Positions 1-8,131 of a stretch of DNA of 64,000 nt are shown here, one piece after another. Position 1 is the first letter of the stretch, and each line of letters opens with the position of its first letter. Position numbers and translations under genes: made by a program. The notes beneath the pieces were generated by a model. That model ran no database searches. It worked only from the letters and a program-made list of their open reading frames with translations, and had not been told where the DNA came from. Origin of the DNA: Sphingomonas sp. 1F27F7B (GTDB lineage: Bacteria > Pseudomonadota > Alphaproteobacteria > Sphingomonadales > Sphingomonadaceae); contig NZ_SCMK01000021.1 in NCBI RefSeq assembly GCF_005503355.1, positions 1 through 64,000 on the forward strand, read 5' to 3'.

Positions 1-522
1 CTCGAATTCACCGACATGGCGCTGCCCGGGGACGCGCTGCTCGGCGAGGCCGGGCGCGGCTTCGCAGCGGCGATGGCGACGCTCGACATCTTCCGCACCA
101 CTGTGGGCGCCGCCGCGCTCGGCTTCGCCCGCCGCGCGCTCGACGAGGCGACCGCCCGCGCCCGCACCCGGCGGCTCGGCGACGGCACGCTCGCCGACAA
201 TCCGGTCACCCAGTCCAAGCTCGCCGAGATGGTGCTCGACATCGATACGTCCGCCCTGCTCATCTACCGCGCCGCCTGGCTGCGCGACGTGCAGGGCCAG
301 CGCAACACGCGCGAGGCCGCGCTGGCCAAGCTGCACGCGACCGACAGCGCCCAGCAGGTGATCGACAAGGCGGTGCAGATCTTCGGCGGCCTCGGCGTCA
401 CCGTCGGCGCGCCGGTTGAGGCGCTGTACCGCGAAGTGCGGGCGCTGCGCATCTATGAGGGTGCGTCGGAAGTGCAGAAGATCGTCATCGCCCGCCAGCA
501 CCTCGCCCAGAGTACGGGCTGA
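1..522 (+). CDS. Acyl-CoA dehydrogenase, C-terminal part (cut by window start)
   Basis: This is the C-terminal part of a flavin acyl-CoA dehydrogenase; the frame is open from the first base, so the start lies upstream. It ends with the typical family tail: a FGGLG motif followed by RIYEGASEVQK, where the glutamate of YEG sits at the usual catalytic-base position of many acyl-CoA dehydrogenases. Such enzymes make an alpha,beta-double bond in an acyl-CoA and pass electrons to ETF. The stop codon shares one base with the ATG of the next gene, a thioesterase, so the two are probably translationally coupled. The substrate cannot be read from this fragment. Family certain, specificity unknown. Confidence 0.9.
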   Translation, partial: LEFTDMALPGDALLGEAGRGFAAAMATLDIFRTTVGAAALGFARRALDEATARARTRRLGDGTLADNPVTQSKLAEMVLDIDTSALLIYRAAWLRDVQGQRNTREAALAKLHATDSAQQVIDKAVQIFGGLGVTVGAPVEALYREVRALRIYEGASEVQKIVIARQHLAQSTG

Positions 523-926
523 TGTTCCGCGTCTCCTATCCGCTGCGTTTCGCGCATTGCGATCCGGCGGGCATCGCCTTCTATCCGCGCTGCCTTGAGC
601 TGTGCGACGCCGCAGTGGAGGACTGGACCCCGGCGGTGCTGGGCGACGACCGGCGGGCAATGCACATGGGGCGCGGCCTGGGTCTGCCCACGGTGGACCT
701 GGCCGCCACCTTCTCCGCGCCGAGCAAGCTGGGCGATCTGCTCGATTTCGCCGTGCGGCTCACCCGGGTGGGCCGCAGCTCGATCGACCTGGAGGTGACG
801 GTGTCGTGCAGCGGCGAGGCCCGCTTCGCCATCCGTCTCACCCAGGTGCTGATCGATCTCGCTTCCGGCAAGTCGCGATCCTGGCCACCCGAATATCGCC
901 AACGCCTTGAAATGGAATGCCAATGA
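522..926 (+). CDS. Acyl-CoA thioesterase, 4-hydroxybenzoyl-CoA thioesterase type
   Basis: A 134-residue single hotdog-fold protein. Near the N-terminus it has RFAHCDPAGIAFYPR, the signature of 4-hydroxybenzoyl-CoA thioesterases, in which the aspartate (here D14) is the catalytic residue in the Pseudomonas enzyme. It probably hydrolyses an aryl- or acyl-CoA thioester in the cytoplasm, either as a pathway step or to recover CoA from dead-end intermediates. It starts inside the stop codon of the upstream acyl-CoA dehydrogenase and its own stop overlaps the next start (ATGA), so it is embedded in an operon. The CoA-ester substrate is not known; an aromatic one is inferred from the motif. Confidence 0.85.
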   Translation: MFRVSYPLRFAHCDPAGIAFYPRCLELCDAAVEDWTPAVLGDDRRAMHMGRGLGLPTVDLAATFSAPSKLGDLLDFAVRLTRVGRSSIDLEVTVSCSGEARFAIRLTQVLIDLASGKSRSWPPEYRQRLEMECQ

Positions 927-1327
927 CCGTCCACCAAAGCCTGTTGCCCCCCGGCTGGAAGCGCCCGCGCGGCTATGCCAACGGCATTTCCGCCAGCGGC
1001 CGGATGGTGTTCACCGCCGGGGTGGTCGGCTGGAACGACGAGGAGCGTTTCGTCGCTCCCGATCTCGCCGGCCAGTTCCGCCAGGTGCTGGTCAATACGC
1101 TGGCGATCCTCGCCGAGGGCGGCGCCGGCGCCGAGCATATCGTCCGCATGACCTGGTACGTCACCAGCCGCGACGAATATCTCGCCGGCCTGGCCGAGAT
1201 CGGCGCGGCGTATCGCGAGCTGATCGGCCGCCACTATCCGGCGATGGCAGTGGTCGAGGTCGCCGCGCTGGTCGAGGCCGAGGCCAAGGTCGAGATCGAG
1301 ACGATCGCAGTCGTCCCTACCGCCTGA
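923..1327 (+). CDS. RidA/YjgF/Rid family protein
   Basis: A 134-residue protein of the Rid (YjgF/YER057c/UK114) family. It shows the typical beginning (GYANGIS, FTAGVVGW) and the end VEIETIAVV. Classical RidA enzymes hydrolyse reactive enamines or imines with an arginine in a C-terminal PAR motif. Here that position reads YPAMAV, so the arginine is absent and simple RidA imine-deaminase activity is doubtful; it looks like one of the other Rid subgroups. The ATG at 923 is chosen because it overlaps the thioesterase stop as ATGA; an in-frame ATG at 917 is an alternative. Its place between a thioesterase and glutaryl-CoA dehydrogenase suggests a role on a pathway intermediate. Confidence 0.85.
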   Translation: MTVHQSLLPPGWKRPRGYANGISASGRMVFTAGVVGWNDEERFVAPDLAGQFRQVLVNTLAILAEGGAGAEHIVRMTWYVTSRDEYLAGLAEIGAAYRELIGRHYPAMAVVEVAALVEAEAKVEIETIAVVPTA

Positions 1328-1338
1328 GGAACCCTGAC

Positions 1339-2514
1339 ATGCAGAAATTCGACTGGGCCGATCCCCTGCTGCTCGACGCGCAGCTGGAGGATGAGGAGCG
1401 GATGATCCGCGACACCGCGCGCGACTATGCGCAGGCACGGCTCGCACCGCGCGTGATCGAGGCGTTCGACCGGGAAGTGACCGACCCCGAGATCTTCCGC
1501 GAAATGGGCGCACTCGGGCTGCTGGGCCCGACAGTGCCCGAGGCCTATGGCGGAGTCGGCGCCTCCTATGTCGCCTATGGCCTGATCGCCCGCGAGGTAG
1601 AGCGCGTCGACTCGGGCTATCGCTCGATGATGAGCGTGCAGTCGAGCCTGGTCATGTACCCGATCCACGCCTTCGGCTCGGAGGCGCAGCGGCTGCGCTA
1701 CCTGCCCCGGCTCGCCAGCGGCGAATGGATCGGCTGCTTCGGCCTGACCGAGCCCGATGCCGGCTCCGATCCCGGCGGCATGCGCACCCGCGCGACCAGG
1801 ATCGACGGGGGCTATCGGCTGAACGGCGCCAAGACCTGGATCTCCAACGCGCCGATCGCCGACGTCTTCGTCGTCTGGGCCAAGTCGGACGCGCATGGCG
1901 GCGCGATCCGCGGCTTCGTGCTGGAGAAGGGCATGAAGGGCCTCTCCGCGCCCAGGATCGAGGGCAAGCTGAGCCTGCGCGCCTCGATCACCGGCATGAT
2001 CCAGCTCGACGATGTCGAACTGGGCGAAGACGCGCTGCTGCCCGAGGTCGAGGGCCTCAAGGGCCCCTTCTCCTGTCTCAACCGCGCGCGCTACGGGATC
2101 AGCTGGGGCGCGCTCGGCGCCGCCGAATTCTGCTTCCACGCCGCCCGGCAATATGGCCTCGACCGGCACCAGTTCGGCAAGCCGCTTGCCGCCACCCAGC
2201 TCTTCCAGAAGAAGCTGGCGGACATGGAGACCGAGATCGTGCTGGGCCTCCAGGCATCGCTGCGTGTCGGGCGGCTGATCGACGCCGGCCGGTTTGCGCC
2301 CGAGATGATCTCGATCGTCAAGCGCAACAATGTCGGCAAGGCGCTCGACATCGCCCGGGCCGCCCGCGACATGCACGGCGGCAACGGGATCTCCGGCGAG
2401 TTCCAGGTGATGCGCCATCTGATGAACCTCGAGACGGTGAACACCTATGAGGGCACGCACGACGTCCATGCCCTGATCCTCGGCCGCGCGATCACCGGGA
2501 TCGCCGCCTTCTGA
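1339..2514 (+). CDS. gcdH: Glutaryl-CoA dehydrogenase (decarboxylating)
   Basis: A 391-residue cytoplasmic flavoenzyme that oxidises and decarboxylates glutaryl-CoA to crotonyl-CoA in lysine, tryptophan and some aromatic degradation routes. The identification is strong. Residues 93-101 read GYRSMMSVQ, with R95 at the place of the glutarate-carboxylate-binding arginine of human GCDH. The C-terminus has NTYEGTHD with the catalytic glutamate E371, then the family-typical HALILGRAITGI. It starts 11 bases after the Rid gene stop and is the last gene of its operon; a 10-bp hairpin follows its stop. The start is the ATG at 1339; the same frame stays open upstream only as an overlap with the Rid gene. 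Confidence 0.95.
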   Translation: MQKFDWADPLLLDAQLEDEERMIRDTARDYAQARLAPRVIEAFDREVTDPEIFREMGALGLLGPTVPEAYGGVGASYVAYGLIAREVERVDSGYRSMMSVQSSLVMYPIHAFGSEAQRLRYLPRLASGEWIGCFGLTEPDAGSDPGGMRTRATRIDGGYRLNGAKTWISNAPIADVFVVWAKSDAHGGAIRGFVLEKGMKGLSAPRIEGKLSLRASITGMIQLDDVELGEDALLPEVEGLKGPFSCLNRARYGISWGALGAAEFCFHAARQYGLDRHQFGKPLAATQLFQKKLADMETEIVLGLQASLRVGRLIDAGRFAPEMISIVKRNNVGKALDIARAARDMHGGNGISGEFQVMRHLMNLETVNTYEGTHDVHALILGRAITGIAAF

Positions 2515-2523
2515 CGGCAAATG

Positions 2524-2550
2524 GGGCGGCCGGATCTTTACCGGCCGCCC
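2524..2550. terminator. Hairpin between convergent genes, probable terminator
   Basis: A perfect 10-bp stem (GGGCGGCCGG at 2524-2533 pairing with CCGGCCGCCC at 2541-2550) with a 7-base loop lies between the stop of gcdH (plus) and the stop of the M24 peptidase gene (minus). No real T-run follows on either side, so it is a GC-rich hairpin serving one or both convergent transcripts. The terminator role is inferred from its position. Confidence 0.7.
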
Positions 2551-2555
2551 TTCCC

Positions 2556-3884
2556 TCACTTCACCAGCAGGATCCGGCTGTTGGGCGGATAGGCCCATTC
2601 GAAACCGCGCTCGGTGACCACGCCATTGTCCTCGAGCGGGATCTTGATCTTGCGCATCCCCCATTCGGGCACCTGCGTGTAGAGGAACAGCTCGATCGAC
2701 AGGAAATTGCTCGCACGCAGCTGGTAGGTCATGCGCAGCGGGTTGAAATCGGCAATCGACGGGCCCGAGCCATGGCCCCAGTCGCCCACCGAATGACTGC
2801 CGATCACCACGTCGGACACCTTCAAGTCCTTACTGGGATCATCGTACCGGCCGAGCACGAGTCCCGGCGTCTCCGCCACCCGCTTGTTGACGGCTGCCAA
2901 TGCGTCACCGGCAGTGACGCCCGGGCGGATCACGTCGAGGATCATCCGGCGAATGTCCTGCGCCTTGTCATAGGCGCGCTGCACTCCGGCCGGCGGAGCG
3001 TTCTCGCCGGGCCTCAGCACATAGGCCATGCGCTTCATGTCGGTATAGTAGAAGAGATAGTTCACGCCCCAGTCGACCGTGATCAGGTCGCCCGGCTGGA
3101 TCACATGATCGCCCGAGACCGGTCCGCGCTCGCCGGGGCCGAGGATGTAGATGCTCGGCAGGCCGAAACTGTTGCCCAGCCCCTCGTCGTGGAGCCGCTC
3201 CATCATCCACCAGGCGACGTCACCGGTGGTGGTGTGGCCCGGCACGATCACTTCGTTCGACAGCGCCCGCTCCAGGATCGTCCGCGAATATTCCCCGGCC
3301 CTGGCAAAGGCCGCGATCTCGCCCGCCGAATGCCGCGAGCGGAAATCGGAGACCAGCTTCTCCGCCGAGACCAGCCGCCCCGCCAGCGCCGGCCCCAGCG
3401 TCTCGACCAGCTTCGCGTGCAGCGAATGGCTGAGCCCGTCCGCCGTGCCGATCTCGGTCGCCACGTCGATGCCGATCCGCTTCGGATCGCGCGCCTCGAC
3501 GAACCTGCGCAACTCGGCCGGCGAGAGCTTCTGGTCGTAGAGCGGACACTGATCGAACGCCGCGCCGCCGATCCCCATCGCCGTGCGCTCGATCCGGCCG
3601 CTGCCGGTGCGGTCGGCGAAGACATGATAGCCGACATCGCCCACATAGCCGCCGCCGAGCAGCGCGGCATTGGGATCGTCATGCCCCTCGCGCGAGGCGA
3701 CGATCCACATGTCGATGCGGTTCTCGCGCATCGCCTCGGGCAGGATCAGGTCAAGCTTGTCCTTGCGGATCTGGCACATCTGGTCCCAGCGCCGCTTCGC
3801 TTCCTGCCCCTGGGCGGGCAGCGCCCCGAGCAGCGGCAGGACGGCGAGCGGTAGGGCCAGACGGCGGAAGCGTTTGGACGACAC
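2556..3884 (-). CDS. Secreted M24 family (Xaa-Pro aminopeptidase-like) metallopeptidase
   Basis: A 442-residue protein with a Sec signal peptide (about residues 1-26, ending in ALPAQG) and a C-terminal creatinase/aminopeptidase-P fold. Metal ligands can be picked out: two aspartates in VDWGVNYLFYYTD, the histidine in GHGSG, the glutamate in SIELF and a last glutamate near EDNGVVTE. M24 enzymes cleave N-terminal residues before proline or dipeptides such as Xaa-Pro. The signal peptide places it in the periplasm. It stands alone and converges on gcdH. It fits the peptide-use theme of the region further right. The exact peptide preference is not visible. Confidence 0.85.
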   Translation of the reverse strand: MSSKRFRRLALPLAVLPLLGALPAQGQEAKRRWDQMCQIRKDKLDLILPEAMRENRIDMWIVASREGHDDPNAALLGGGYVGDVGYHVFADRTGSGRIERTAMGIGGAAFDQCPLYDQKLSPAELRRFVEARDPKRIGIDVATEIGTADGLSHSLHAKLVETLGPALAGRLVSAEKLVSDFRSRHSAGEIAAFARAGEYSRTILERALSNEVIVPGHTTTGDVAWWMMERLHDEGLGNSFGLPSIYILGPGERGPVSGDHVIQPGDLITVDWGVNYLFYYTDMKRMAYVLRPGENAPPAGVQRAYDKAQDIRRMILDVIRPGVTAGDALAAVNKRVAETPGLVLGRYDDPSKDLKVSDVVIGSHSVGDWGHGSGPSIADFNPLRMTYQLRASNFLSIELFLYTQVPEWGMRKIKIPLEDNGVVTERGFEWAYPPNSRILLVK

Positions 3885-4075
3885 GCTTGTTCTCCCATGG
3901 TTTCACCCTCGGGAACGTGACAGGCCCGCAACGGAAATGGAACAATAATCACGCAATTTTCGTTGATATTTCATCGCTTGTTCGGCATGGGCCCGCCTTC
4001 CCGTCCGATGGGCGCGCCCCATGGCGTTTCCGCCACGCAGCCGATCCGGCGCAAATGACGATTGATAGGTGTAGG

Positions 4076-4085
4076 AACATATGTT
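4076..4085. promoter_or_regulatory. AACATATGTT palindrome upstream of the MarR gene, candidate operator
   Basis: In the 275-base divergent gap between the M24 peptidase gene and the marR-type gene lies a perfect 10-base palindrome, AACATATGTT, about 75 bases before the marR start. MarR regulators bind short palindromes near their own promoters, so this is a plausible autoregulatory site. A related sequence, ATCATATGTTT, occurs near 24974-24984 in another divergent gap. That both are sites for the same protein is speculation. No clear -35/-10 pair stands out. Confidence 0.35.
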
Positions 4086-4159
4086 TTCGGCTAATTCGCC
4101 TGCCCGATGCCGTCCGGCCCGGCGCAACGTCTTGATCCTGTGGAACGATTGAGGGAAAC

Positions 4160-4681
4160 ATGGCGACCAGCGCGGTGAAGAAATCGGCAAGAACGGCAGA
4201 GGACCTGATGGACAATCGCAGTGTCTACGACCCGAGCAGCCCCAATTTCCGTCTCGAGAACTCACCCTTCTACCTGATGGCGCATGCCGATTTCAAATAT
4301 CACGAGGACATGGACATCGTGCTGCACAAGCACGGCGTGTCCAAGCCGATCTACCGCGTGATGACGGTGCTGCGCGAGCGCCAGCCGGCCAGCATCGGCG
4401 CGATCGCCGAGGCGGCGCTGACCAAGCGCTCGACGATCAGCCGGATCATCGACCGGATGGTCGAGCAGGGCCTGGTCACCACCGAGCCCAATCCGGAGGA
4501 CAATCGTATCACCGAGGTGACGTTGACTCCGGCCGGCCAGCAGACGCTGCGCAAGCTCACGCCGATCGTCGGCCGCCAGTTCAGCCGCGCGATGGACGGC
4601 GTCAGCGACCGCGACATCGCCCATCTGCTGCGCACGCTGCAGAAGATCAGCGCGAACCTGAGCAAGCTGCCGATCGAATGA
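4160..4681 (+). CDS. MarR family transcriptional regulator
   Basis: A 173-residue winged-helix DNA-binding protein of the MarR family. The recognition helix lies at about residues 88-103 (TKRSTISRIIDRMVEQG), followed by the wing with the DNR element (NPEDNRITEVTLTPAG, 111-126) that is diagnostic of MarR. The first about 40 residues are an N-terminal extension. The start at 4160 has GAGGG five bases upstream; ATG at 4208 is less well placed. It is transcribed away from the M24 peptidase and converges on an amidohydrolase. The ligand is unknown; MarR proteins in catabolic regions often sense an aromatic acid or its CoA ester, but nothing here proves that. Confidence 0.9.
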   Translation: MATSAVKKSARTAEDLMDNRSVYDPSSPNFRLENSPFYLMAHADFKYHEDMDIVLHKHGVSKPIYRVMTVLRERQPASIGAIAEAALTKRSTISRIIDRMVEQGLVTTEPNPEDNRITEVTLTPAGQQTLRKLTPIVGRQFSRAMDGVSDRDIAHLLRTLQKISANLSKLPIE

Positions 4682-4714
4682 GAGGAAACCCGGGGGACGA
4701 TGGGCGACGCGCGG

Positions 4715-6112
4715 TCACCGGGCCCCGTTCTCCACCACCACCTTGCCATCGGCGATCACATAGCGGACGTCGCGCAGATTCTTTAGCGAATCTAGCGGGT
4801 TGGCCCCGAGGATCAGAATGTCGGCGATCTTGCCCGGCTCGATCGTGCCGAGCTTGTCGCCCATGCGCATGATCCTGGCGCCGACGCTGGTCGCCGCGGC
4901 AAGCACGTCGCGATTGCTCATGCCGGCCTGGTGGAGATAGTCGAGTTCGCGGAAATAGGCGTCGGGATAGCGCCATTCATTCTCGAACGGGATATCGGTG
5001 CCCACGCCGATCGGCACGCCGGCGCGCCATGCCTCGTTCACGCGCTTCAGATGATCCTGCTGGTTGATCACGAAGCGGCGCGAATGCGTGTAGTAGAAGC
5101 CGCCGCCGGGGATGCCCGCGGTCGGATAGCCACCCTCCAGCAGATTGTCGAAGGCGCCGATCGTCGGCACGAAGGCGGTGCCGTGCTTCTTCATCAGCGG
5201 CACGGCCTGGTCGCTCAGCAGCAGCGGATGCTCGAGCGTGTCGACTCCCGCTTCGATCGCCCAGTCGGTATATTTGCCATAGCTGTCGATCGCGACCGGC
5301 ACACCCAGCGAATGCGCCTCGTCGATCGCGGCGGCGAGTTCCTCCCGGTCGGCCGGGGCACTGATCTTGATCCAGTCGGCCAGGCGGCGGATCTGCTCCC
5401 GCACCGCCTTGCGCCACTCCCATGGCCCGTCGACTCCGTGCGGATCGCCGCCGAGATTGGGCTTCTCGCGGCCTGTGGCGGTGGAAGTCACTTCGTCGCC
5501 ATGGCCGCCCGTGCTGGCGATCAGCTTGCCGCTCCACATCACGCGCGGGCCGCGGATCAAGCCGCGATCCACCGCTTCCTTGATGCGCAGCGCGACGTCG
5601 TCCATCGTGCCGACGTCGCGCGCGGCGGTGATGCCCGCGGTGACCATCTGCTCGGCCAGCACCGTGCCCCGGATCGCCGCGGCGGCCGGGCTGTCCGAAT
5701 AGCGGCCCATGTCGGTGCCGCGCTGCTGGGTGAAGTGGATGTGGAGGTCGATCAGGCCCGGCAGGATCCACAGTCCGCGCACATCGATCGTCCGCGCCGC
5801 ATTGGCAGGCAGCGGCGTGCCGGCCGGCCCGACGGCGAGGATCCGGTCGCCCTGAAGCACCACCACCGCATCCGCGATCGGCGCCCCGCCTCGCCCATCG
5901 AGCAGGGTTCCGCCGACGAGCACGACGATCGGCGCATGGCTGCGGTCGATCGGAGGAATCGGCAGGCGGCGGACATCGTCCGTCGTCTCGGGAATCGCAC
6001 GCTGCGCATGGGCGAGATGCGGCGTCAGCACTCCGATCAGCAGCGCCGCCGAGATCGCCGCGCCGCGCAACAACTGCTTCCGTACCGCCCCGTTCTTCCC
6101 CGATCTCCGCAT
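4715..6112 (-). CDS. Secreted amidohydrolase family protein (imidazolonepropionase/prolidase-like)
   Basis: A 465-residue metal-dependent hydrolase of the amidohydrolase superfamily. Residues 1-37 form a signal peptide ending in AHAQ. The N-terminal beta-sandwich segment leads to GLIDLHIHF, giving the metal ligands H124 and H126. A lysine in WIKISAP (possible carbamylated bridge), a histidine in LEHPLLL and the late aspartate in GVGTDIPF complete the usual set. Relatives include periplasmic Xaa-Pro dipeptidases and other exported amidohydrolases, so a peptide or cyclic-amide substrate is likely. The start at 6112 has AGGGG seven bases upstream. The open frame continues far upstream but without a signal peptide. 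It is divergent from the TPR-oxygenase gene. Confidence 0.85.
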   Translation of the reverse strand: MRRSGKNGAVRKQLLRGAAISAALLIGVLTPHLAHAQRAIPETTDDVRRLPIPPIDRSHAPIVVLVGGTLLDGRGGAPIADAVVVLQGDRILAVGPAGTPLPANAARTIDVRGLWILPGLIDLHIHFTQQRGTDMGRYSDSPAAAAIRGTVLAEQMVTAGITAARDVGTMDDVALRIKEAVDRGLIRGPRVMWSGKLIASTGGHGDEVTSTATGREKPNLGGDPHGVDGPWEWRKAVREQIRRLADWIKISAPADREELAAAIDEAHSLGVPVAIDSYGKYTDWAIEAGVDTLEHPLLLSDQAVPLMKKHGTAFVPTIGAFDNLLEGGYPTAGIPGGGFYYTHSRRFVINQQDHLKRVNEAWRAGVPIGVGTDIPFENEWRYPDAYFRELDYLHQAGMSNRDVLAAATSVGARIMRMGDKLGTIEPGKIADILILGANPLDSLKNLRDVRYVIADGKVVVENGAR

Positions 6113-6240
6113 GGCGCGACCCCTATCATTCCCAATTACACATGATTTAAAGCGTGATTCTCTTGACGAGACAAGGGGCATTTGCAACCTTTCCCCTCCG
6201 CGGGCTCCCGGAAGGAGACCCGCCATGGGAATCCCGCTCG

Positions 6241-8094
6241 ATGGAACAGGCACCGCGACAGGAAGGACCGACACCGCTGGAAGTGGCGCGGACCGGCCTG
6301 GACGCGCACGAGCTTGGCGAGGCCCTTCGGCACGCGATGGACCTGGCACGTGGCGGCAAGCCGGGGCCGGCCGAGACCATCCTGCTGCGCGTGCTCGATC
6401 TCGCGCCCGAAAATCCCGACGCACTCCAGCTGCTCGGCATGATCGCGCGGCAGGCCAGCCGGCATGCGGACGCGGCGACGCTCTTCCGCCGCTCGCTCGC
6501 GGCCGCGCCGGACCAGCCCCATGTGCACAACAATCTCGGCAACAGCCTTGGCGACCTGGGCGACACCGCCGGGGCCGCCCAGGCCTATCGCGAGGCATTG
6601 CGCCTGGCGCCCGCCTATGACGAGGCCCGCGTGAACCTGGCGATCGCCCTGCTCGCCGCCGGCGACGCCCGATCCGCCTGCGACACGCTCGCGCCGCTCC
6701 TGCGCCGCGATCCGCGCAACGCGCGCGCCTGGGCGACGCTCGGCCAGGCGCGGCGGGACAATGGCGAGCTCGATCATGCCATCGCCGCGTTTCGCACTGC
6801 GCTCGCGCTGCGGCCCGGCCATGTTCCCACCTTGCTCAATCTCGGCGCCTCGCTGCGCCTCGCCGGCTGGCCCGACGAAGCCCTGCCGTTGCTGGCCCAG
6901 GCGGCCGAGACCGATCCGGCGAATCCGGAAACCGCCCACGCCCTGGGCCATTGCCTCCAGGACCTCGGCCGGATCGATGCCGCCATTGTCGCCTACGAGC
7001 GCGCGATCACCTTGCGCCCTGCCCATCGCGACGCGCATCGATCGCTCAACGGCCTGCTCTGGCGGCAGGGCCGGAGCGAGACCTGGCTCGCCAGCTATCG
7101 CACCGTGCTGGCCCTGCTTCCCGGGCACGAAGGGCTGCTCTGCGACCTCGCCGATCGGCTGCTGCTCGCCGGGGATGCGGCGGGTGCCACAGCACTGCTC
7201 GCCCCCCATGCCGAGCGCGCCGGGCCGGAACTGCGCCATCAGCTGGGCCGCGCGCGCTGGTCGTCGGGCGAAGCGGAGGCAGCACTCGCCGAGTTCGACG
7301 CCGCCCTCGCCCTGGACCCCGGCTTCGTGGCCGCCGCGCGTGAGGCCGCACGATCGCGCCTGATTCTCGATCGGCCCGCCGAGGCGCTGGCCCGGCTGGA
7401 GCCGGTGCTCGCCGCCAATCCGTCCGACCAGCAGGCGCTGGCCCTTCAGGGGCTCGGCTGGCGCCTTGCCGGCGATCCGCGCGCAGCCTGGCTCAACGAT
7501 GTCGAGCGCCTCGTCTCGGCGAGCCTGCTCATGCCGCAGGACGGCGATGGCGCCGGATTCAACGCGCGGCTCGACGCGGCACTCACCTCGCATCATCGCG
7601 ACCACCGTTACCCGCTCGAACAGACGCTGCGCGGCGGCACCCAGACCAGCGACGACCTGTTCGCCCTGCACGATCCGATGATCGCTGCGGTGCGCGCGAT
7701 GATCGAGGCGCAGGTGCGGACCTGGATAGCCGCGCTGCCGGAGGATCCCGGCCATCCCTTCCTCCGCCGCAATACCGGCCGTTTCACCTTTTCCGGCGCG
7801 TGGTCGGTACGGCTGCGCAGCGCCGGCTTCCACGAGAACCACATCCATCCCGAGGGCTGGATCAGCGCCTGCTATTATGTCGCCGTGCCCGAGGCGGTCG
7901 ACCGCCATCGCCAGGGCTGGCTCAAATTCGGGGAGAGCGGGCTCCGGCTCGGCGAGCGCGAGCGCATCGCGCGGATGATCCGGCCCGAGCCGGGGCTGCT
8001 CGTGCTGTTCCCCTCCTATTTCTACCACGGGACGGTGCCGTTCGAGGATGCCGACCACCGCACCACCATCGCCTTCGACATCGTACCCGCATGA
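6241..8094 (+). CDS. TPR-repeat protein with C-terminal putative 2-oxoglutarate/Fe(II) oxygenase domain
   Basis: A roughly 617-residue protein. The first about 400 residues are tandem 34-residue TPR units (for example HNNLGNSLGDLGDTAGAAQAY), a scaffold that binds peptides. The last about 130 residues resemble the putative 2OG-Fe(II) oxygenase family: NHIHPEGWISACYYV with histidine ligands, FPSYFYHGTVPF with a further histidine, and RTTIAFDIVP with the 2-oxoglutarate-binding arginine. Such fusions may hydroxylate proteins or small molecules; the substrate is unknown. The start is uncertain: the best ribosome-binding site (GAAGGAG, 6211-6217) is well spaced for an ATG at 6225 in another frame, while in-frame ATGs are at 6154 and 6241. 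The cyclase gene follows after 37 bases. Confidence 0.75.
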   Translation: MEQAPRQEGPTPLEVARTGLDAHELGEALRHAMDLARGGKPGPAETILLRVLDLAPENPDALQLLGMIARQASRHADAATLFRRSLAAAPDQPHVHNNLGNSLGDLGDTAGAAQAYREALRLAPAYDEARVNLAIALLAAGDARSACDTLAPLLRRDPRNARAWATLGQARRDNGELDHAIAAFRTALALRPGHVPTLLNLGASLRLAGWPDEALPLLAQAAETDPANPETAHALGHCLQDLGRIDAAIVAYERAITLRPAHRDAHRSLNGLLWRQGRSETWLASYRTVLALLPGHEGLLCDLADRLLLAGDAAGATALLAPHAERAGPELRHQLGRARWSSGEAEAALAEFDAALALDPGFVAAAREAARSRLILDRPAEALARLEPVLAANPSDQQALALQGLGWRLAGDPRAAWLNDVERLVSASLLMPQDGDGAGFNARLDAALTSHHRDHRYPLEQTLRGGTQTSDDLFALHDPMIAAVRAMIEAQVRTWIAALPEDPGHPFLRRNTGRFTFSGAWSVRLRSAGFHENHIHPEGWISACYYVAVPEAVDRHRQGWLKFGESGLRLGERERIARMIRPEPGLLVLFPSYFYHGTVPFEDADHRTTIAFDIVPA

Positions 8095-8131
8095 CCGGGC
8101 GCGAGCACATCCGGCCCCAGGGAGGACAGAC

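Noticed and set aside
907..1338. A long N-terminal extension of glutaryl-CoA dehydrogenase upstream of 1339
   Set aside because: The extension is arginine-rich, overlaps the Rid gene in another frame and has no counterpart in the family, whose normal length is met by the start at 1339.
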